A stretch of 15,029 bases of DNA from UBA6345 sp045577635. GTDB taxonomy: Bacteria > Bacillota > Clostridia > Christensenellales > UBA1242. Numbering within the stretch: position 1 is the first letter of the stretch; the number at the start of each line of letters is the position of its first letter. A program made the position numbers and the translations under genes. The notes below the pieces were generated by a model. It was not told where the DNA came from, made no database searches, and saw only the letters and a program-made list of their open reading frames with translations. The stretch spans positions 1-15,029 of the forward strand of contig JAZNIS010000097.1 of the NCBI GenBank assembly GCA_045577635.1, given 5' to 3'. Positions 7,011-13,542 of the stretch are shown here, one piece after another.

Positions 7011-7036
7011 AAAAGCAGTAATTATTTACTGCTTTT
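7011..7036. terminator. Bidirectional intrinsic terminator between convergent operons
   Basis: Perfect 11-bp stem AAAAGCAGTAA (7011-7021) with TTACTGCTTTT (7026-7036), loop TTAT. T-rich on the right (serving the alcohol dehydrogenase) and A-rich on the left (serving the minus-strand operon ending at 7045). Confidence 0.85.
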
Positions 7037-7044
7037 ATTTTTTA

Positions 7045-7407
7045 TTAATTAATTTGTGTTTCAATTAAAAACTCTAATTGTTCTTTAATTTCATTAAGTA
7101 AATGATCGGCCGACTCAAACACACTATAACCGTAACCATTATCTTGTTGTTGATAACCACCAAACAAAACATCTGGAAAACCTTCGTTAAATTTTACAAA
7201 TTGTTCCTTATTAAAAATAATTAAATCTTCGGTTACATAATAGTATAAATTTCTTGCATTTTTTAAAACCAACAATCTTTTTTTGTTATCGGCAGAATAG
7301 TATAGTTTAATTAACTCTTCGCCTTTATAAAGTTGAATAGGATATGATTTAATTAATTCAACTTTTTCGGCATCTGTTAATGAATCATATTTTAAATTGC
7401 TATCCAT
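7045..7407 (-). CDS. Small acidic protein of unknown function
   Basis: 120 residues; I do not recognise the family. No signal peptide, membrane span or cysteine. It alternates strand-like segments (RLLVLKNARNLYYYVTEDLIIF) with helical ends. It has an aromatic, glycine-rich patch GGYQQQDNGYGY (83-94) and an acidic C-terminal helix. The start follows AAGGGG with a 6-nt gap. It is the last gene of the queH-methyltransferase operon, 10 nt behind the methyltransferase gene, so it is co-transcribed. Translation of this short gene appears well supported, but no function can be assigned. Confidence 0.75.
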   Translation of the reverse strand: MDSNLKYDSLTDAEKVELIKSYPIQLYKGEELIKLYYSADNKKRLLVLKNARNLYYYVTEDLIIFNKEQFVKFNEGFPDVLFGGYQQQDNGYGYSVFESADHLLNEIKEQLEFLIETQIN

Positions 7408-7417
7408 ATTAAACCCC

Positions 7418-8578
7418 TTACAGTTTGCTTAACACAACCAAGGTTTCAACATGGGCTGTGTGTGGAAACATATCAAACGGAGTAACGGTTTCAATTTTAA
7501 AACCATAATTGGTTAACACTTTTAAATCCCTTGCAAGTGTTTTAGGATTACAACTTAAATAAACCAACTTATATGGATTTAGTTTATTAATTTCTTCTAG
7601 CACTGTTACTTGTGCACCTATTCTAGGTGGGTCTAGGAAAACCGAAACTACACCATTTTCCTTATATAGTTTTTTATAATTAATTCGGTTAATTAAATTT
7701 TCACATTTACCAAGTAGTGGTGTAATTTGATTTTCACATTTATTTAGTTTAATTAAATTTTTAGCATCGTTAACTGCTTCTGGCACAGATTCAATAGAAA
7801 CAACCTTTGCACCATTTTTTGCAAAAATCAAACTTGTAATTCCTATGCCCGAATATAAATCAAGCACTACCGACCTATCGTTTAAGTTTAAACTTTCAAA
7901 AATTCGTTTATAAATTTTTTCGGTGATTTGTGTGTTGATTTGAAAAAATGAATTTGGTGACAATTCAAATTTAACACCCAACATTTCGCCCCTTAATTTT
8001 TTAAAACCAAATTTATGTGAAAAGTTTTTATCTTCAAACACAGCATTGTCTGTTCGGGTGTTAACATTCACATAAAAACTAACCTTTTTAAATTGTTTGC
8101 AAAGTTCTTCGTAAAACCATTCCCTACCAGCAAAGTTATGATTTGTTACAACCATTGTAACCATAATTTCTTCGCCTAAACACCTAGCAACAACATACTT
8201 TAAAGTCCCCATCTCTTTTCGTTTGTTGTATGGACTAATTTTAAATCTGGCAATAAATTCTTTTGTGGTGTTAATTAGTTTTTTAACCCAACTATCGTGC
8301 AACAAACAATCGTCAACATCAACAATTTTATTGCTGTTTTCTTCAAAGAAACCAACTTGTGCCTTACCTTTAACATCTCTAATTGCTAAATGTACTTTAT
8401 TGCGATATTTATATGGGTAAAACATTCCAACTGTTTTATCTACTTTTGCATTAATTCCAAATTCCTTTAAACAATCTTCAACTTGTTGTTGTTTTTGTTT
8501 TAATTGTTTTTCATATTCAACATTTAAAAGCGAACAACCACCACAAATATTAAAATATTTACATTCCAAATTTTTCAT
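7418..8578 (-). CDS. rlmD: 23S rRNA (uracil-C5)-methyltransferase, RlmD/RumA-like
   Basis: 386 residues. Methylates C5 of a uridine in 23S rRNA (or a tRNA) using S-adenosylmethionine. It starts directly with the iron-sulfur part: C6, C12, C15 and C91 are the four cluster cysteines, so the N-terminal TRAM domain found in many homologues is missing. The SAM-binding domain shows LDLYSGIGITSL (239-250), then FLDPPR (314-319). The catalytic SCNPKTLARD holds nucleophile C343, and HVET near the end holds the general base E378. All key residues are present. The exact target uridine cannot be told, so the symbol is by family. Middle gene of an operon, 11 nt after queH; only a weak AGG precedes it, so coupling to queH translation is likely. 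Confidence 0.88.
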   Translation of the reverse strand: MKNLECKYFNICGGCSLLNVEYEKQLKQKQQQVEDCLKEFGINAKVDKTVGMFYPYKYRNKVHLAIRDVKGKAQVGFFEENSNKIVDVDDCLLHDSWVKKLINTTKEFIARFKISPYNKRKEMGTLKYVVARCLGEEIMVTMVVTNHNFAGREWFYEELCKQFKKVSFYVNVNTRTDNAVFEDKNFSHKFGFKKLRGEMLGVKFELSPNSFFQINTQITEKIYKRIFESLNLNDRSVVLDLYSGIGITSLIFAKNGAKVVSIESVPEAVNDAKNLIKLNKCENQITPLLGKCENLINRINYKKLYKENGVVSVFLDPPRIGAQVTVLEEINKLNPYKLVYLSCNPKTLARDLKVLTNYGFKIETVTPFDMFPHTAHVETLVVLSKL

Positions 8579-8589
8579 AGTTTATTTAC

Positions 8590-9237
8590 CTATTCATTAT
8601 TTTCTAATTGTTTTAAATACTCTTGCATTGAATTAAAAGAATAAACACAGCCACAATATTTTTGCCTATATAAATCATATTTTCGGCTTAATGTTTGACT
8701 TAACTTATATCCTTCTTTCTTTTTAAAATCCGCCACCAAATAATTAACGGCTAATTCGGCTTGAAGTTTTAAACCTATTTCATTTAACCAACTACTATGC
8801 TTATAAGGGCTAACTGATAAAGTTGTGCAAAAATAATCAAACCCGTTTTGTTTTGCAAACACAGCTGTTTGTTTTAAACGGTCCTTATAACATTCGTAAC
8901 ACCTTGCACCACCTTCGGGCAATTTATTGTAGTTTTCAACCGATTTAACAGATTCGTAAAAACTTTCAGGTTTATATTCTGGTATAACAATTTTAATGTT
9001 ACGGTTTTCTTCCTTATTAAGTTGGTTTATAAACTTAACTTGTTCGTTTAATCGTTTTTCATATTCACTGTTTGGATATAAACAAGGGTTATAGAAAAAA
9101 ACAGTAATATCAAAATGTTCCTTTAACCTTGTTATAACTGCTGTTGAACAAGGACCACAACAACTATGTAAAAGTAGTGTTTTATTACCGTTAAAATCCT
9201 TTATTAAATTTTCCATTTCTTGATTATAGTTAATCAT
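8590..9237 (-). CDS. queH: Epoxyqueuosine reductase QueH
   Basis: 215 residues. QueH reduces epoxyqueuosine to queuosine in the tRNA anticodon, the last step of queuosine synthesis, and is the cobalamin-independent alternative to QueG. Family cysteines are all visible: HSCCGPCST (C26, C27, C30), GGARCYECYKDR (C113, C116) and RQKYCGCVYS (C195, C197). The conserved CTTLSVSPYK stretch (137-146) is also present. First gene of an operon with a 23S rRNA methyltransferase, so the operon is about RNA modification; no other queuosine gene is in the window. The ATG follows an extended -10 box by only 6 nt. An in-frame TGA overlaps that box, leaving no room for a Shine-Dalgarno site, so translation is probably leaderless. 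Confidence 0.95.
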   Translation of the reverse strand: MINYNQEMENLIKDFNGNKTLLLHSCCGPCSTAVITRLKEHFDITVFFYNPCLYPNSEYEKRLNEQVKFINQLNKEENRNIKIVIPEYKPESFYESVKSVENYNKLPEGGARCYECYKDRLKQTAVFAKQNGFDYFCTTLSVSPYKHSSWLNEIGLKLQAELAVNYLVADFKKKEGYKLSQTLSRKYDLYRQKYCGCVYSFNSMQEYLKQLENNE

Positions 9238-9243
9238 AACTTT

Positions 9244-9252
9244 ATTATATCA
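9244..9252 (-). promoter_or_regulatory. Extended -10 promoter of the queH operon
   Basis: On the minus strand TGa-TATAAT (9252-9244), perfect -10 plus the TG extension, ending 6 nt before ATG (9237). The -35 region is only a T-run. The predicted transcript begins at the ATG itself. A perfect 13-nt palindrome GTTAATTATTAAC (9273-9285) lies just upstream and could be an operator, though it may be chance. Confidence 0.55.
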
Positions 9253-9285
9253 ACATTTATAAAAATAAAAAAGTTAATTATTAAC

Positions 9286-9312
9286 AAAAAAACAGCATAT
9301 TACTGCTGTTTT
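9286..9312 (-). terminator. Intrinsic terminator after the small membrane-protein gene
   Basis: On the minus strand AAAACAGCA (9312-9304), loop GTAATA, TGCTGTTTT (9297-9289), then TTT. The stop codon of the gene (9313-9311) overlaps the 5' arm. Confidence 0.8.
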
Positions 9313-9736
9313 AAATGTTTTCTTCTTTTAATTTTATTAAATTATTTCCTGCACAAAACAAAGTTATTTGCATAATGGCTAAACCAACACTAAACCCAAC
9401 AACAGCATAAAACCTTGTTAAGGCATAAAAAGGAACTAAGCCGTCAATGCTCATACCGGCATAAACAATAATACCCACTAGCAAACATAAAAATGTCATA
9501 GCTGCAACAATTAATCCCACTAAATATTTTAAACTGTAAATTCGGCAGGTTGCTATAATTTCAAAAACAACAACCGGAATTACTAAAATTGCCCAAATTG
9601 TGTAAACAACCCTTTGATATTCAATAATTCCCATGGCTCTCATAATAAACATAAACCAAATTGTAACAGCAATTGTTAACACAGCCAACGAATAATAGGC
9701 AATATTTAATAATATTTTTTTATAACTCGCTTCCAT
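9311..9736 (-). CDS. Small four-helix membrane protein, unknown function
   Basis: 141 residues with four strongly hydrophobic segments, about residues 8-32, 43-63, 71-94 and 104-128, and short charged ends (MEASYKK and KLKEEN). No recognisable motif or family. The first segment is probably a membrane anchor rather than a cleaved signal. The start follows AAGGGGG (9747-9741) with a 4-nt gap, so translation is well supported. Single gene: its terminator separates it from the queH operon downstream, and a divergent 161-bp gap separates it from the heavy-metal exporter gene. Confidence 0.75.
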   Translation of the reverse strand: MEASYKKILLNIAYYSLAVLTIAVTIWFMFIMRAMGIIEYQRVVYTIWAILVIPVVVFEIIATCRIYSLKYLVGLIVAAMTFLCLLVGIIVYAGMSIDGLVPFYALTRFYAVVGFSVGLAIMQITLFCAGNNLIKLKEENI

Positions 9737-9859
9737 AAAACCCCCTTAATTAATTTTAGTTTGTTAAATATTTAATTTAATTATTCAAAAGAAGATAAGT
9801 ATTTATTTACAAATTTTGGAATATATGATAAATTTTACAGTGCATTTTAATATTATAAA

Positions 9860-9888
9860 TTGCAGATAGTTAAAAAAAAGGATATACT
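9860..9888 (+). promoter_or_regulatory. Promoter of the putative metal-exporter operon
   Basis: TTGCAG (9860-9865), exactly 17 nt, TATACT (9883-9888). ATG follows 9 nt later at 9898, so the predicted leader is 2-3 nt and no Shine-Dalgarno site is available in it. In the rest of the 161-bp gap 9737-9897 I see nothing else convincing. Confidence 0.65.
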
Positions 9889-9897
9889 ATTTTTGTT

Positions 9898-10839
9898 ATG
9901 TTACATTCTTTATTACATGCTTTACTTGATTCGTTAAAAGTTTTACCTTTTCTAATAATTTTATATGTTGTAATTGAATTAGTTGAAGAAAAAGTAAGCA
10001 CATCAAAACAATTTGTTAAATACACAAACGGAAAATATGCAACAGTTGTTGGAGCAGGTTTAGGTTTAATTCCACAATGTGGTTTTTCGGTGGTTGCTAG
10101 TGATTTATATAGCAAACGATATATAAAAATGGGCACAATGCTTGCCATTTTTATTGCCACATCAGATGAAGCAATACCTATTATTCTATCTAACCCAAGT
10201 CAAGCATATTTAATTTTTCCTATTTTATTAATTAAGTTTATTTATGCTTTAATTGTTGGCTATGCAGTAGATATTATTTCAAACTTTATTTACCGTAAAA
10301 AAACAGTTGTAGAAGTTGTTACTGACAAGCATATTAGCCACCCCGACCACAAAGAACACGACCATAGCGAAGACGAACACGAACACGAAGAACTAATTAG
10401 TGGTTGTTGTGGACACGAAGTTAACGAACACAGAAACAATTTAAAAAGATTTTTTGTTCACCCACTTATTCACAGTTTAAAAATTTTTGCTTATATTTTT
10501 GTCGTTAATGCAGTTTTAGAAATTTTAATTCACTTTTTAGGTGAAGAAGCAATTACAAACTTTATGCAAAATGTTGTTTGGTTGCAACCATTAATTGTTC
10601 CACTTATTGGTTTAATACCAAATTGTGCTAGTTCGGTTTTAATTACACAATTATTTATGATTAACGGAATAACTTTTGGCTCTGCTGTTGCAGGACTATG
10701 TGTTAATGCCGGAATTGGACTTGCTGTTTTATTTAAACAAAACAAAAACATTAAACAAAATTTAACTGTTATATCAATTTTATATGCTAGTTCGGTTGTT
10801 TTAGGATACTTAATTACAGTTGTTAGCTTATTATTTTAG
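9898..10839 (+). CDS. Putative 10TM heavy-metal exporter (ArsP_2-like)
   Basis: 313 residues, two hydrophobic halves around a charged loop. Each half has the same membrane-embedded motif, GLIPQCGFS (56-64) and GLIPNCASS (238-246), so the protein is an internal inverted or duplicated repeat, as in the family formerly annotated as manganese transporters or putative 10TM heavy-metal exporters. Between them lies a loop of about residues 143-182 packed with His, Asp and Glu (HISHPDHKEHDHSEDEHEHE). It also has a GCCGH cysteine pair (C170, C171), a likely metal-binding site. The metal cannot be told. First gene of a two-gene operon with a YbaK-type deacylase; that partner suggests no link to metal. 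Start fixed as the first ATG after the promoter; probably nearly leaderless. Confidence 0.8.
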   Translation: MLHSLLHALLDSLKVLPFLIILYVVIELVEEKVSTSKQFVKYTNGKYATVVGAGLGLIPQCGFSVVASDLYSKRYIKMGTMLAIFIATSDEAIPIILSNPSQAYLIFPILLIKFIYALIVGYAVDIISNFIYRKKTVVEVVTDKHISHPDHKEHDHSEDEHEHEELISGCCGHEVNEHRNNLKRFFVHPLIHSLKIFAYIFVVNAVLEILIHFLGEEAITNFMQNVVWLQPLIVPLIGLIPNCASSVLITQLFMINGITFGSAVAGLCVNAGIGLAVLFKQNKNIKQNLTVISILYASSVVLGYLITVVSLLF

Positions 10840-10848
10840 GAGAAATTT

Positions 10849-11319
10849 ATGGCAATTGAAAAAGTTAAACAATTTTTTAAACAATATAATATGGAACATA
10901 GAATTAAAGAATTTACCGTTTCAAGTGCAACTGTTTTACTAGCTGCCGAAGCACTTGGTTGCGAACCTTGCCGAATTGCAAAAACACTTTCCTTTATGGT
11001 AAACGAACAACCTATTTTAATTGTTTGTGCAGGTGATGCAAAAATTGATAATCAAAAATATAAAACAGAATTTGCTGTAAAAGCAAAAATGTTAGAATTT
11101 AGCGAAGTTGAAAATTTAATTGGACATGCTGTTGGTGGTGTTTGCCCATTTGCTATTAATCCTAATGTTACAGTTTATTTAGATGATAGCTTAAAAAGGT
11201 TTGAAACAGTTTTCCCTGCCTGTGGAAGTAGCAACAGTGCAATTGAACTAACACTAAACGAACTTGAAAAATATTCTGGGTACACAAAATGGATTTCAGT
11301 TTGTAAATTACCAGAATAA
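10849..11319 (+). CDS. YbaK/EbsC-type aminoacyl-tRNA deacylase
   Basis: 156 residues, a single YbaK domain. Such free-standing proteins hydrolyse wrongly charged tRNAs, for example Cys-tRNA(Pro). Family marks are the strand AKTLSFMVNEQPILIVCAGD, with the conserved Lys K45 that contacts the tRNA end. Others are KMLEFSEVENLIGHAVGGVCPF (the GxxxGGVxPF motif) and ACGSSNSAIELT near the end. Which amino acid it removes is not clear. The Shine-Dalgarno TAGGAG (10837-10842) overlaps the stop of the exporter gene and the gap is 9 nt, so the two are co-transcribed. The gene is followed by two terminator-like hairpins before the gatCAB leader. Confidence 0.9.
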   Translation: MAIEKVKQFFKQYNMEHRIKEFTVSSATVLLAAEALGCEPCRIAKTLSFMVNEQPILIVCAGDAKIDNQKYKTEFAVKAKMLEFSEVENLIGHAVGGVCPFAINPNVTVYLDDSLKRFETVFPACGSSNSAIELTLNELEKYSGYTKWISVCKLPE

Positions 11320-11356
11320 TTAAAATATTTTTATTTTGTTATTAATAACATATCAA

Positions 11357-11413
11357 GGTTACATTGTGTAACCACCGTCGCCCGAAAAGGTTTTACCTTA
11401 AAGGGCATTTTTT
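11357..11413 (+). terminator. Two-hairpin structure ending in an intrinsic terminator
   Basis: First hairpin GGTTAC (11357-11362) with GTAACC (11368-11373). Then GCCC (11380-11383) with GGGC (11403-11406), enclosing AAGGT/ACCTT (11387-11391 with 11395-11399) across a purine-rich 3x3 internal loop, followed by ATTTTTT (11407-11413). It is unusually GC-rich for this window. It probably ends the exporter-deacylase transcript. AACC (11370-11373) can alternatively pair with GGTT (11389-11392), which would break the terminator. I do not recognise a known riboswitch. Confidence 0.6.
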
Positions 11414-11464
11414 ATTAAATTTTAAACAATTAATTAAATAAAATGTAAAAAATAGCGAAAGAAA

Positions 11465-11498
11465 GCAACCAAAAAAAGTTTAAGGGTTGCATTTTTTT
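11465..11498 (+). terminator. Second intrinsic terminator upstream of the gatCAB promoter
   Basis: GCAACC (11465-11470) with GGTTGC (11485-11490), 14-nt A-rich loop, then A and seven T to 11498. Its 3' arm overlaps the -35 box of the next promoter. It isolates gatCAB from upstream transcription. What, if anything, is transcribed between 11414 and 11464 I cannot say. Confidence 0.7.
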
Positions 11499-11515
11499 AA
11501 ATTAAGTGCTAATAT
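11487..11515 (+). promoter_or_regulatory. Promoter of the gatCAB leader
   Basis: TTGCAT (11487-11492), 17-nt spacer, extended -10 TGc-TAATAT (hexamer 11510-11515). The expected start is near 11522, about 35 nt ahead of the leader-peptide ATG and about 290 nt ahead of gatC. The same -10 hexamer occurs at the ART-like gene. Confidence 0.65.
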
Positions 11516-11556
11516 AAGATTAGTTTAAAAGTATTAACCAAAAGGAAGAAAACCAA

Positions 11557-11610
11557 ATGTTATATGTTGTTAACAATAATAATAACAATAATAACAATTT
11601 AACACATTAA
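11557..11610 (+). CDS. Poly-asparagine leader peptide of gatCAB
   Basis: A 17-residue ORF, MLYVV-(Asn)9-LTH, ending in TAA at 11608-11610. An AAAGGAAG site (11541-11548) sits 8-10 nt before the ATG. Nine successive codons (11572-11598) are Asn, a mix of three AAC and six AAT, so this is not a pure trinucleotide repeat. It lies between the gatCAB promoter and a terminator ahead of gatC, the classic place of an attenuation leader peptide. Because GatCAB can make Asn-tRNA(Asn), ribosomes would stall here exactly when its product is scarce. ATGTTGTTAA (11564-11573) and TTAACACAT (11599-11607) can pair around the Asn codons (9 bp, one bulge), which may pause the polymerase. The peptide itself probably has no function. 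Regulatory role is inference from architecture. Confidence 0.8.
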   Translation: MLYVVNNNNNNNNNLTH

Positions 11611-11675
11611 TTAATGGGTTTCCTTTTTTATAGCAAAAACAACAAATAATGCTTAATTTGGCAAACCCAAGTTAA
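11611..11675 (+). promoter_or_regulatory. Antiterminator of the gatCAB attenuator
   Basis: The 5' arm TTAATGGGTTTCC (11611-11623) begins at the base after the leader stop codon. The 3' arm 11660-11675 reads GG-c-AAACCCA-ag-TTAA. They pair in 13 bp with two bulges (C11662; A11670-G11671). The 3' arm overlaps both arms of the terminator hairpin, so only one structure can form. A ribosome at the leader stop would cover 11611-11622 and favour the terminator; one held at the Asn codons would leave it free. Confidence 0.72.
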
Positions 11676-11689
11676 GTGTTATTTTTTTT
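11648..11689 (+). terminator. Attenuator terminator upstream of gatC
   Basis: CTTAATTTGG (11652-11661) with CCAAGTTAAG (11667-11676), 10 bp with one U-G, loop CAAAC. It is extendable by four pairs (11648-11651 with 11677-11680, two of them wobble), followed by A and eight T (11682-11689). The remaining 120 nt to gatC hold only weak A/T-rich hairpins (such as 11695-11701 with 11721-11727) and the gatC ribosome binding site. Confidence 0.85.
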
Positions 11690-11809
11690 ACAACAACAAA
11701 AGTTATTACTGCAAATTTATTTTTGTTAGACAACAAAAACTTTGATGTGATATAGTTAAACAGTTAATACTTAAAAAAACAAAAACTATTAGTTTTACAA
11801 GGAGAAAGT

Positions 11810-12091
11810 ATGATAACCAAAAAAGATGTTTTGCATGTTGCAAAACTTTCAAAGTTAGAATTTACTGATGAAGAAACCGAACAACTTGTTACCGACCTTA
11901 GTGCAGTTGTTGGATATGTTAACACTTTACAACAAGTTGACACTTCTGATGTAACCGACAAACCTTCTTATATTGCTTTTGACGATTTAAGAGAAGATTT
12001 AGTTAAACCATCTCTTCCTCAAAGTGAAGCAATTAAGAATGCTCCTAAAAAACGAAACGGTGGATTTAGTGTTCCACAAGTGGTTGAATAA
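11810..12091 (+). CDS. gatC: Glutamyl/aspartyl-tRNA amidotransferase subunit C
   Basis: 93 residues, full length for GatC. It is the small subunit that wraps around GatA and holds GatA and GatB together in the cytosolic GatCAB complex. Family features are the N-terminal helix pair DVLHVAKLSKLEFTDEETEQL, the second helix ending VVGYVNTLQQVDT, and the extended tail with LREDLVKPSLPQSEAIKNAP and the closing GGFSVPQVVE. The start follows AAGGAG (11799-11804) with a 5-nt gap. First gene of gatC-gatA-gatB, placed behind the poly-Asn leader and attenuator; a small AAAACT/AGTTTT hairpin sits just before its Shine-Dalgarno. Gene order and length are typical, and the assignment is secure. Confidence 0.95.
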   Translation: MITKKDVLHVAKLSKLEFTDEETEQLVTDLSAVVGYVNTLQQVDTSDVTDKPSYIAFDDLREDLVKPSLPQSEAIKNAPKKRNGGFSVPQVVE

Positions 12092-12102
12092 GGAGAATAA
12101 AA

Positions 12103-13542
12103 ATGGATTACACAAAATTAAGTATTTTAGAAGTTGCCAAATTATTAAGAGAAGGCAAAGTTACTAGTGTTGAATTAACAAAACAAGCAATAGCTGTTGC
12201 CGAAGAAAAAGAATTTTTAGGTGCACTAACCACTCTGTTTAAAGAAGATGCCCTAAAAAAAGCAGAAGAAATTGATGAAATGTTTAAAGCAGGAAAAGAA
12301 CTTCCTTTACTTGCTGGTGTTCCTATCACCATTAAAGACAATATTAATATGGTTGGCAAAAACACAACCTGTTCTAGTAAATTTTTAGAAAACTTTGTTG
12401 CACCATATAATGCAACAATTGTTGAAAAACTAGAAAAAAATTTTGCTATTATTATTGGTAAAAATAACATGGACGAATTTGCCATGGGTTCAACTACCGA
12501 GAACTCTGCCTTTAAAAAGACATTAAACCCTCACAACCCAGAATGTGTTCCGGGGGGAAGCAGTGGTGGCTCTGCTTGTGCAGTTGCTGCAAACATTGGT
12601 TTTGCTAGTGTTGGAACCGACACAGGTGGTTCGGTTAGACAACCAAGCAGTTTATGTGGTGTTGTTGGTTTAAAGCCAACCTACGGTTTAGTTTCCCGAT
12701 ACGGAATTGTTGCTTTTGCTAGTTCACTAGACCAAGCAGGGCCTGTTACAAAAACTGTTAAAGATTCTGCTTTAATGCTTTCGGTTTTAAGTGGTTACGA
12801 TGAAAAAGAAGAAACTAGTTTACCAAGAGAAAAGGTTGACTATATGCAATCGTTTACAGGTTCGGTTAAAGGAATTAAAATTGGTATGCCAAAAGAATGT
12901 TTTGGTGAAGGACTAGATGAAGAAGTAAAAGAACACATTTTAAAAGTTAAAGAATTTTACGAAAGTAAAGGTGCCGAAATTGTTGAATTAAGCATTCCAC
13001 TATTTAAAAGTGCTTTGGCTTGTTACTATGTTTTAAGTTCTGCCGAAGCAGCTAGTAACCTATCCCGTTTTGATGGTGTTAAATACGGATACAGCATTGA
13101 AACACCTAAAAACCTAAACGATTTATATTTACAAAACCGTTCCTACGGATTTGGTAAAGAAGTTAAAAGAAGAATTATGTTAGGAAACTATGTTTTATCT
13201 AGTGGATACTACGATGCTTACTATAAAAAAGCTAAAAAGGTGCAAAGAAAACTTGTTAAACAATTTAACGAAGTGTTTGGACTATGTGATGTTATTTTAA
13301 CTCCAACCAGCCCAACCCCTGCATTTAAAATTGGCGAAAAGGTTAACGACCCATTAAGCATGTATTTATCAGATATTTACACAGTTCCTGTTAACATTGC
13401 CGAACTTCCTGCAATTAGTGTTCCTTGTGGATTTAGTAAAAACGGATTACCTATTGGAATGCAACTAATTGGAAGTAAATTTAGCGAACCAACATTATTT
13501 AATGTTGCCGATGTGTACGAAACACAAAAGGAGACAAAATAA
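12103..13542 (+). CDS. gatA: Glutamyl/aspartyl-tRNA amidotransferase subunit A (amidase)
   Basis: 479 residues, normal for GatA. It releases ammonia from glutamine (or asparagine) and passes it through a tunnel to GatB. The amidase signature is intact, with the Ser-cis-Ser-Lys triad: K78 in VPITIKDN, cis-Ser S153 in PGGSSGGSA, and nucleophile S177 in GTDTGGSVRQP. This is one position off the Staphylococcus aureus numbering. The C-terminal half carries the expected PTSPTPAFKIGE and the final PCGFSKNGLPIGMQLIG stretch. Start follows AAGGAG, 11 nt after gatC. Its stop overlaps the gatB start by one base (TAATG), supporting equal synthesis of the two subunits. Confidence 0.97.
   Translation: MDYTKLSILEVAKLLREGKVTSVELTKQAIAVAEEKEFLGALTTLFKEDALKKAEEIDEMFKAGKELPLLAGVPITIKDNINMVGKNTTCSSKFLENFVAPYNATIVEKLEKNFAIIIGKNNMDEFAMGSTTENSAFKKTLNPHNPECVPGGSSGGSACAVAANIGFASVGTDTGGSVRQPSSLCGVVGLKPTYGLVSRYGIVAFASSLDQAGPVTKTVKDSALMLSVLSGYDEKEETSLPREKVDYMQSFTGSVKGIKIGMPKECFGEGLDEEVKEHILKVKEFYESKGAEIVELSIPLFKSALACYYVLSSAEAASNLSRFDGVKYGYSIETPKNLNDLYLQNRSYGFGKEVKRRIMLGNYVLSSGYYDAYYKKAKKVQRKLVKQFNEVFGLCDVILTPTSPTPAFKIGEKVNDPLSMYLSDIYTVPVNIAELPAISVPCGFSKNGLPIGMQLIGSKFSEPTLFNVADVYETQKETK

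Noticed and set aside
9273..9285. Perfect palindrome GTTAATTATTAAC upstream of queH as an operator
   Set aside because: It occurs once, consists almost only of A and T, and matches no operator I recognise; mentioned only as a possibility in the promoter entry.
11341..11413. Possible T-box or known riboswitch before gatCAB
   Set aside because: The T-box core (AGGGTGG-x-ACCGCG) is absent and no other consensus I know fits. A promoter lies downstream, so this element would not be in the gatCAB mRNA.
11572..11598. The AAC/AAT run as a simple microsatellite
   Set aside because: The run mixes AAC and AAT irregularly, stays in one frame, has a ribosome binding site and stop, and is followed by a matched antiterminator and terminator. 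Coding and regulation explain it better.
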